Of a stretch of 5,042 nucleotides of DNA, positions 1-5,042 are shown in pieces. The stretch is taken from contig CAIRMS010000361.1 in NCBI GenBank assembly GCA_903879765.1, forward strand, positions 1 through 5,042. The letters are read 5' to 3'. The stretch's first letter is position 1. Every line of letters begins with the position of its first letter. Made by a program: the position numbers and the translations under genes. A model generated the notes under the pieces. That model worked only from the letters and a program-made list of their open reading frames with translations, was not told where the DNA came from and made no database searches. Origin of the DNA: an uncultured Flavobacteriales bacterium (GTDB taxonomy: Bacteria; Bacteroidota; Bacteroidia; Flavobacteriales_D; Crocinitomicaceae).

Positions 1-1
1 A

Positions 2-2464
2 ATAAAAGAGGAAGAGGATACACTTAGAAACAAAGCATCCATTGAAAACTTAAAAGAATCCATCAAGTCGGCATTAGATGATTTTCAGATAAGTCTAGAC
101 GAAATGAACTTTTTCGAATCATTAGGAAAAACCAAATTGGGGCTATCAAAAACCGAAATAAAAAATTTAATCCTTGAAGTCGCAAAAGAACTAGAAATCG
201 AAAACCCTTTCCCTGATGTGGACAAGCGTTTTATTGAAGTTTTGGATAATGCCATTATAAATAAGACATTTAACGAATTCCTATTAAAGTTATCGGGACA
301 GCAATATGGTGTCGATTCTGAAAAGTTTGATGCTTTGTTTCAAGAACGATCATTCGCGTTAAATGTGGATCCAAATGAGGTTCTCAAGCACAAAGTAATT
401 CAATTTACACAAGCTGAATTACAAGATTTCCAAGGATTAATGAAAGCACAGCAATGGCTTAATTCAATCGGTTTGTTTAATACGCTGAACAAGGAAAGTC
501 AGTATAAAATAACGGGGGATTCCTATACCTTCGGAACGAAAGAATACAATCATCGCACTGCTTTTAAAGCGGTAGAACGGTTTGTCCAAAGTAGGATATC
601 AAACCTGACAATGGACAACAACGCAATGTGGGGAACCAATCAAAACAACTGGCAAATTGGGGCCATGACAGGATATGCATGGTGTTCCGTTTTCCCGAAG
701 GATTCTGCTCTTGGAAAGGTACTTGCGATGCACTTATCTGTCCATTCTGATGGCTCTGCAGCTACAGGATTTCTGCCAGATTGGAAAGATTTTGACAAAA
801 TCTCAAATTTAGGACTTCTTCGCTCCATTTTCCGTTCCCACTTAATTGAATTTATTGAAAATTACTCCTCGAATCTTAGTCAATATCCAAAGCTAAAATT
901 ATGGGATCATTTGACCGCGAATAGCTTTTACTCATTCCTTGACTCTTATCAGCAATTTCCATCGTTCTATAAGTACTTATACAACTTTGAACAAATTCAA
1001 TTTTATTTAACTGCAATCGAAATAGCTAATAATCCATTGGAGTTAAGTGACTCATTCGATATCGCTTTTAATCTTTTTAACGACCTTTTTGATGGCGTGA
1101 ACAGAGATTATCAAAACACCTTGAATCAAGTATTTATCATCGAAGAAAAAGAAACGGTTATTTTAGCCAAACTCGATGAATGCGTTTCTGTTTTGCAAAA
1201 CTATCAATTGATCGAAATTGACAAAAAAGGTTCAGCTAATCAAGGGTTTTTCGGTTTGGAACTTACACAGAAAATAAAAAGTTATCCAGTTACTTTCCAA
1301 GTTCAATTTACGCAGGACCATTTAAAAAATGAACTCACTTTCCAACTAATCGTAAAATGCGCAGGGTATTTAGAGTCCGAATACCATGAAAAACTTGAAA
1401 ACGTTTTGCGTTTAATGAATGAAGCTCATCACTTTAAAGGAGAGTCCATCTATATGCGAAGTTTATTAGCGCTCATTATTCCGATAGAAAATGTAGATGA
1501 GTTTGATTCTAAAACGACTGTTAACGAATTCCTTCAGTTACTGACGAATACATGCGCGGAAAATTATGTTGAATTTTTAGGAGCGAAAGTATCCAATCCT
1601 TCCTTTGACAACTATTGTTTGGATTCGATAGCATTTTTAGATGAATTAAAGGAAACTGCTGCGACTTACTTTACGAATCAAGTTTACGAGGAACGAAATC
1701 CAATGAAAGGTTACAGATTCCTTGACTATATTTCTTCTAACAAAAAAGTAGGACATTGGCTAGGATGGGGCTGCACATATTCCAATGAAAAAACCCAAGC
1801 TGGAATTATTTTCCACTTGAGTGATACATTAAAGGGCGCCCACATCAAAGAAGAAATGGAAAAATTATCCTTAGAAAATTCACATTGGAAATTAGTAGAA
1901 CTTGACCAATCTTCAGAAGGGAAAACATCGTGGATTTTCAATGATTTATCACCTGAAAAAATGACATCATCAACGGACTGGAATCGCAATTACAGCGCTA
2001 AGTTTGCAGCAATCGACAGTCCGAAAAATTATTGGTGTGCTAAAAAACAAGATGACAAACAATGGATACAGTTCGAGTTTGATCAACCAATGGAAGTTTC
2101 AAAAATAAAAATACAGGGTGCACCACACGGTAAATTTTTCATAAAACGTTTTGTTTTAGCGTATTCTGTTGATGGCAAAAACTGGAATGAGTTAACATTC
2201 AACACCGAGTTGAAATCTGGCATGGACACTTCAATCATTCCGTTAGAAAATCAACTAAATGCAAAATTTATCCGTATCAATGTTATTGAATTTGAGGGTT
2301 ATCCAGGATTGCGCATTGACTTCCTTGCATCAGAAATTATTGCGCGTAAACTAGAACTTCAAGCATTAAGTGACGTGAATCATTCAGAAGATTTAAAGGG
2401 GCTTTATAGTCAACTTACGGAACGATTCAACGAGATTAAAACAATGAACGGCTTAGGATTTTAA
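2..2464 (+). CDS. Large protein of unknown function with C-terminal discoidin (F5/8 type C) domain, 5'-partial
   Basis: Residue numbers count from the Met at base 104. That Met is probably internal: the same frame is open back to base 2 and encodes a charged, helical, coiled-coil-like stretch (ENLKESIKSALDDF), and no ribosome-binding site precedes 104. At least 820 residues are therefore visible and the true start lies upstream. Residues ~632-742 have the discoidin pattern: NYWCAKK, KQWIQFEF, VSKIKIQG, FVLAYSVDGKNW, NAKFIRINV and GYPGLRIDFL. Such beta-sandwich domains commonly bind glycans, phospholipids or proteins. Residues ~743-786 form a helical tail. Residues 1-630 are not recognised; they include two Trp-rich patches (175-194 and 550-556) and long helical stretches (~230-345). 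No membrane segment is evident in the visible part, and the N-terminus that would carry a signal peptide is missing, so location is unknown. It ends 220 bases before the next plus-strand gene. Existence as a gene and the discoidin call are firm; the function is not known. Confidence 0.9.
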   Translation: MKEEEDTLRNKASIENLKESIKSALDDFQISLDEMNFFESLGKTKLGLSKTEIKNLILEVAKELEIENPFPDVDKRFIEVLDNAIINKTFNEFLLKLSGQQYGVDSEKFDALFQERSFALNVDPNEVLKHKVIQFTQAELQDFQGLMKAQQWLNSIGLFNTLNKESQYKITGDSYTFGTKEYNHRTAFKAVERFVQSRISNLTMDNNAMWGTNQNNWQIGAMTGYAWCSVFPKDSALGKVLAMHLSVHSDGSAATGFLPDWKDFDKISNLGLLRSIFRSHLIEFIENYSSNLSQYPKLKLWDHLTANSFYSFLDSYQQFPSFYKYLYNFEQIQFYLTAIEIANNPLELSDSFDIAFNLFNDLFDGVNRDYQNTLNQVFIIEEKETVILAKLDECVSVLQNYQLIEIDKKGSANQGFFGLELTQKIKSYPVTFQVQFTQDHLKNELTFQLIVKCAGYLESEYHEKLENVLRLMNEAHHFKGESIYMRSLLALIIPIENVDEFDSKTTVNEFLQLLTNTCAENYVEFLGAKVSNPSFDNYCLDSIAFLDELKETAATYFTNQVYEERNPMKGYRFLDYISSNKKVGHWLGWGCTYSNEKTQAGIIFHLSDTLKGAHIKEEMEKLSLENSHWKLVELDQSSEGKTSWIFNDLSPEKMTSSTDWNRNYSAKFAAIDSPKNYWCAKKQDDKQWIQFEFDQPMEVSKIKIQGAPHGKFFIKRFVLAYSVDGKNWNELTFNTELKSGMDTSIIPLENQLNAKFIRINVIEFEGYPGLRIDFLASEIIARKLELQALSDVNHSEDLKGLYSQLTERFNEIKTMNGLGF

Positions 2465-2611
2465 CGCGATGGATTATGCCTTTTCTCATGCATTGTGAAG
2501 AATGATCTATCAAAAATAATTGTGTGATTTACCGTCAATTAATCAAGGGATAAATGAGCCAACAAGGTGTTTAAGTTCTTGTTCAACTCGTTTTACTGAC
2601 ATGCGACATCG

Positions 2612-2633
2612 AAATGTATCAAAAATGTATCAA
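2612..2633. repeat. Perfect 11-bp tandem repeat, possible operator
   Basis: The unit aaatgtatcaa occurs twice head to tail (2612-2622 and 2623-2633), ending 51 bases before the start codon of the 102-residue gene. The 11-bp period is about one helical turn, so both copies would face the same side of the DNA, as expected for paired protein-binding sites. The repeat is seen directly; the operator role is inferred and could equally be a chance duplication. Confidence 0.55.
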
Positions 2634-2634
2634 A

Positions 2635-2668
2635 ATTCACGGGTAAAATGACTAATATTAGCGTGAAT
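2635..2668. promoter_or_regulatory. Inverted repeat and nested palindrome in the probable control region
   Basis: ATTCACG (2635-2641) is mirrored by CGTGAAT (2662-2668) across 20 bases. A perfect 10-bp palindrome, CTAATATTAG (2652-2661), sits inside but is not concentric with the outer arms. The element follows the 11-bp tandem repeat directly and ends 16 bases before the ATG at 2685. It could be a regulator site overlapping a promoter or leader. No clear Bacteroidota -33/-7 pair (TTTG...TAnnTTTG) could be placed, so the promoter itself is not assigned. Confidence 0.4.
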
Positions 2669-2684
2669 CTTAAAAAAGAAACTT

Positions 2685-2993
2685 ATGTCAACAATCAGAG
2701 TTACCAAAGCAACAACCGTAAAAAGTTTAAAACGTCAATTCAAAGAAGATTTCAATTGTTCATTGGTGATTTACCGAGGGAATAATCAAATCGTTGAAGA
2801 TGATGCGAAAATCCTTGAAATTGCAAAGGAAAATTATTCAGGTGGAGAACTTGAGTTGGGTGCACGTTCAAGAGTTGAAAAAGTAGAACATTACTTCAAA
2901 CAAGAATTTGGGATACAAGTTCAAATCAAAAATGCAGATGCTACTCTTTTAGCAGGGAATGAAATGACCTTAACCCAAGCAGGAAACATGTAA
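2685..2993 (+). CDS. Small two-repeat protein of unknown function (102 residues)
   Basis: No named family is assigned. The protein consists of two copies of one motif. Copy 1 (~residues 10-48) reads TVKSLKRQFKEDFNCSLVIY and then a polar stretch with VEDDAKILEIA. Copy 2 (~residues 61-100) reads RVEKVEHYFKQEFGIQVQI and then NEMTLTQAG. The common pattern is V-x-(K)-hydrophobic-x(3)-F-K-x-(E/D)-F, a short beta strand ending in (V/Q)I, a turn with acidic or polar residues, and a closing hydrophobic strand or helix; a compact alpha/beta fold is likely. A glycine-containing linker (YSGGELELG) joins the copies. There is no signal peptide, membrane segment or catalytic motif, so a cytoplasmic binding or adaptor role is plausible but unproven. 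The ATG is preceded by an A-rich leader without Shine-Dalgarno sequence, normal for Bacteroidota. A related motif copy lies downstream at 3128-3310. Two repeats and a clean terminator make a real gene likely. Confidence 0.8.
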   Translation: MSTIRVTKATTVKSLKRQFKEDFNCSLVIYRGNNQIVEDDAKILEIAKENYSGGELELGARSRVEKVEHYFKQEFGIQVQIKNADATLLAGNEMTLTQAGNM

Positions 2994-3010
2994 TTCTTCA
3001 TGTTTTTTTA
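2984..3010 (+). terminator. Weak intrinsic terminator of the 102-residue gene
   Basis: AAACATG (2984-2990) pairs with CATGTTT (2999-3005) around an 8-base loop containing the TAA stop, and a run of seven T (3003-3009) follows. The stem is short and AT-rich, so efficiency is uncertain, but position and T-tract fit a rho-independent terminator. The left arm lies in the last codons of the gene. Confidence 0.5.
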
Positions 3011-3112
3011 GGTATTTTAAATTTAGTTCAATCAAAATAATGAACCATAAATAAAGGAATTACACGTTGTGCTTTTTCTAAAAAAGGTTTTACTTTGGTT
3101 TTATAAATTTAA

Positions 3113-3400
3113 AAACTGAAAAAAAATCAGCCATCTGGTAAATCAGATTTATCGATTAATGGTCATTTGACAATTGGTGGATTTGAAACAAGATTTAAAA
3201 ACGCATTCGGAATCACATGTCAAATCTGTTATTCTAAAGGTAGAAGAACCATGCAAACTTATGAAAATTATAATGAAATGACCTTGTCAGATGCCAATGC
3301 TAAATTAAAAGCAGACGGTGCAGACGAAATCAAACTATATTTGAAATTCATTTTTTTGAAAAGCCGCGTAAGCGGCTTTTTTTTTACACAAGGTTTTTGA
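3113..3400 (+). pseudogene. Degenerate paralogue fragment of the small repeat protein
   Basis: This frame is open from 3113 to the TGA at 3398-3400. Its only possible starts are CTG at 3116 and TTG at 3167, with no in-frame ATG at the N-terminal end. It carries one motif copy: LTIGGFETRFKNAFGITCQI, then NEMTLSDANAKLKADG, aligning with RVEKVEHYFKQEFGIQVQI and NEMTLTQAG in the second half of the 102-residue protein. Similarity starts before the TTG (SGKSDLSING against SGGELELGA), so TTG is unlikely to be the original start and an N-terminal half appears to be missing. An A8 run at 3119-3126 is a possible frameshift point. At the 3' end the frame runs through the strong terminator at 3359-3385 and overlaps the opposite gene by 17 bases, suggesting that the native stop was lost; a TGA occurs one frame over at 3342-3344. 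Alternatively it is a short functional protein of ~77 residues using TTG. I favour a decayed gene. Confidence 0.55.
3359..3385 (+). terminator. Strong intrinsic terminator between convergent genes
   Basis: AAAAGCCGC (3359-3367) pairs perfectly with GCGGCTTTT (3372-3380) around a GTAA loop, and the T run continues to 3385. This is a textbook plus-strand terminator. Read on the minus strand the same hairpin is preceded by A and followed by TTTTC, so it could also end the DUF262 transcript, whose stop codon (3384-3386) lies in the T-tract. Confidence 0.9.
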
Positions 3401-5042
3401 TTTTAGCTTTCAATAGTTCCTTTCTTGCTTCAATGAACGAAGGAAAATTGATAATGTCGAGACTCACTTTTTCCGGAATCAGTTGCGTATTGAGATCGAT
3501 GTTTTGATGCTCCACCCAATTCATTAGACTTGCGTCATTCTTGCTTGTATTCATTGACCCATTCAGCATTTGCAGGTTCAAAATACTATTCCAATACTGG
3601 TTGTCTTTAAAATAATGTAATGTCTCCTCTGAAATTGGCAAGGTATCTACTTTTAATTTTTTAAAGAAAACAGCAGGATGCAAGTGATCCTTGTGCGTAT
3701 TTTGATTAAAATAATCCAGGTCAGGGTAAAGCAGCGAAAGAATCAAATATGCTTCGCTAGATTCATATTGGGTTTTTAACAATTCATCTATGTAGGCATC
3801 ATCAAAGGAAAGATTCTTGGAAGGATCACTCGCGAATTCTAAAATAATCTGTTCCAATGGAAATTGTTGTGGCGCCAACTTAGTAGCTGGAACCACTGCT
3901 GAATTCACCTGATTTTGTGATGACATGACTTTTTTGATTCTTGTCAAAACAGCATCTGATTGTCCACCAAAAACACCCTTCAATAAAGAAATAACCAACC
4001 ACTTCTGCATTCTTTTTTTATCCTCAATCATTTTCAAAGGATGATTAATCTCCTCTGTTAAGGAATTAACATAAATGTAATAAATGAGAGGAATCACTGC
4101 ATTTTTCGCTCGAAGTGAGAAATTGCTCAAACCAAAACTAGCGACGAGTTCAAATCCTGAAATAATTGCTTTTTTTATTTGAGGCCAATTGTCTTCGAAA
4201 TTGATGATATTCGCTTGGTCAAAATTTCTAATTTGAAATTTAATGTTATCATTCAACAAGACCAAACAGGTTTTTAAAATAAAATCTTTGTTCACTTGGA
4301 ATTCTCGTCCTCGAAGAGCAAAAATCTGGTTCCGAAGTTCAGATATTTCCTTTCTGGCATCTAGTTTTGTCCAATTCGCAGTTATTATTGACATTAACAA
4401 GTCTGAAAAAGACAAAGGCTCTCCCCCACTGTTTGTTCGAATAAAAATATCTAAAACAATGGCTAAATCTTGATTGCGTTCTAAGTAAAAATTGATGAGC
4501 GGTTTTTCATGAATGACAGACCATAATTGACGGAGTGTTTCTTTGGTGAATTTATGATCAAAATAACCGTTTTCCTCAATGAAATTATCCAATGCATTGC
4601 GATCAGGAATCATTAGTATATCGCCTACTTTAAACCAATTTTCATTTTTTTGTTTTTTTTGATTGACATCTAATTCACTTAAAAATTGAAAATTGTATTT
4701 CATTTTAAGTTCATTATCTTCAGGTAGCTCAGATGTCAGTTCAACATATAATGTTCTCGTCGGTAAACAATCTTCATCATCTCTCCACCATTTTTTACTT
4801 TCTTTGTATGCATATGAGCCTTTTAAGCCAATGTAGATACTCGTTAAACGTTGTTGACCATCAATTATAGCATAAAAATCAGTAGATCCTTTTGTGACAA
4901 ATTCTGGATTTAACTCATTGTATTTTTGTCTGTACTTCTTTAAGAATTCATAAAACTTCAAATTATTTTTAATGGATGCGTCTGTTACCTCCCAAAACAT
5001 AAATGAATTTATTGGGTATCCCCTCATGATGCTATCGAACAG
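3384..5042 (-). CDS. DUF262 (GmrSD-type) protein with C-terminal HNH-like motif, 5'-partial
   Basis: Residue numbers count from the Met at base 5027, which is probably internal: the frame continues to the edge as LFDSI, and LFDSIMRGYPINSFMFW is the usual early DUF262 motif that follows the family's first conserved block. At least 552 residues are visible. The hallmark DGQQRLTS (56-63) is present; in GmrSD-type enzymes this ParB/sulfiredoxin-like fold supplies the nucleotide-dependent part. A second family motif, FIRTNSGGEPLSFSDLL, is at 195-211. A mostly helical middle follows. The C-terminus has DHLHP (447-451) and LNLQMLNGSMNTSKND (483-498), which match the His and Asn blocks of the DUF1524/HNH nuclease half. 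Enzymes of this type cut modified or foreign DNA and are common in defence islands, but the target here cannot be read from sequence. The gene converges on the small genes and ends inside the shared terminator. Family call firm; the nuclease call is likely but its motif is not canonical. Confidence 0.93.
   Translation of the reverse strand: MFDSIMRGYPINSFMFWEVTDASIKNNLKFYEFLKKYRQKYNELNPEFVTKGSTDFYAIIDGQQRLTSIYIGLKGSYAYKESKKWWRDDEDCLPTRTLYVELTSELPEDNELKMKYNFQFLSELDVNQKKQKNENWFKVGDILMIPDRNALDNFIEENGYFDHKFTKETLRQLWSVIHEKPLINFYLERNQDLAIVLDIFIRTNSGGEPLSFSDLLMSIITANWTKLDARKEISELRNQIFALRGREFQVNKDFILKTCLVLLNDNIKFQIRNFDQANIINFEDNWPQIKKAIISGFELVASFGLSNFSLRAKNAVIPLIYYIYVNSLTEEINHPLKMIEDKKRMQKWLVISLLKGVFGGQSDAVLTRIKKVMSSQNQVNSAVVPATKLAPQQFPLEQIILEFASDPSKNLSFDDAYIDELLKTQYESSEAYLILSLLYPDLDYFNQNTHKDHLHPAVFFKKLKVDTLPISEETLHYFKDNQYWNSILNLQMLNGSMNTSKNDASLMNWVEHQNIDLNTQLIPEKVSLDIINFPSFIEARKELLKAKIKNLV

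Noticed and set aside
640..828. 62-codon minus-strand open frame
   Set aside because: It lies inside the large plus-strand gene, has no start context, and its composition looks like an antisense shadow.
1726..1989. 87-codon minus-strand open frame
   Set aside because: Antisense to a conserved-looking part of the large gene next to the discoidin domain; no recognisable protein.
2465..2520. Terminator for the large plus-strand gene
   Set aside because: No hairpin with a following T-tract could be found after the stop at 2464.
2570..2600. gttcaactcg resembling a tRNA T-loop, considered as an attachment-site remnant
   Set aside because: The flanking bases do not form a T-stem, no acceptor end follows, and no second copy or integrase is visible in the window.
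3010..3112. Search for the missing N-terminal half of the downstream paralogue in all three plus frames
   Set aside because: All frames carry stops, and none gives a stretch matching the motif; any remnant is too eroded or absent.
4243..4473. 76-codon plus-strand open frame
   Set aside because: Antisense to the DUF262 gene across its FIRTNSGGEPL motif region; the DUF262 reading is certain.
1..5042. CRISPR array, tRNA, rRNA, insertion sequence ends
   Set aside because: No regularly spaced repeats, cloverleaf structures, transposase motifs or terminal inverted repeats were seen.

Overview
The window is AT-rich accessory DNA, most likely from a member of the Bacteroidota (Flavobacteriia-like). 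The evidence is the low G+C, the A-rich leader without a Shine-Dalgarno sequence in front of the one visible start (taaaaaagaaactt-ATG at 2685), and the N/K/E/F/I-rich proteins. This placement is an inference; no marker gene is present.

Layout: (1) Positions 2-2464, plus strand: a large protein gene whose 5' end lies off the left edge. The frame is open through 34 codons before the first in-window ATG at 104. Its last ~155 residues hold a clear discoidin (F5/8 type C) domain followed by a short helical tail. The ~665 residues before it match nothing I recognise. (2) Positions 2465-2684: a 220-base spacer with a perfect 11-bp tandem repeat and an inverted repeat close to the next start, probably its control region. 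(3) Positions 2685-2993, plus: a 102-residue protein built of two copies of a small alpha/beta-like motif, ending in a weak hairpin-plus-T-tract terminator. (4) Positions 2994-3400: a spacer, then a fragment carrying one more copy of the same motif. It has no convincing start and reads through a strong terminator, so it looks like a decayed paralogue. (5) Positions 3384-5042, minus strand: a DUF262 (GmrSD-type) protein with a C-terminal HNH-like motif, also 5'-truncated by the window edge. It converges on the plus-strand genes and shares their terminator.

How they may work together: DUF262/HNH proteins are typical of restriction and anti-phage islands, and a large multidomain protein plus small orphan proteins nearby fits that setting. 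The opposite orientations, the separate terminators and the 220-base gap mean that no operon links the genes. A joint function is a hypothesis. The two most distinctive items are the repeated small motif (three copies in two loci) and a discoidin domain at the end of a large protein of unknown function.
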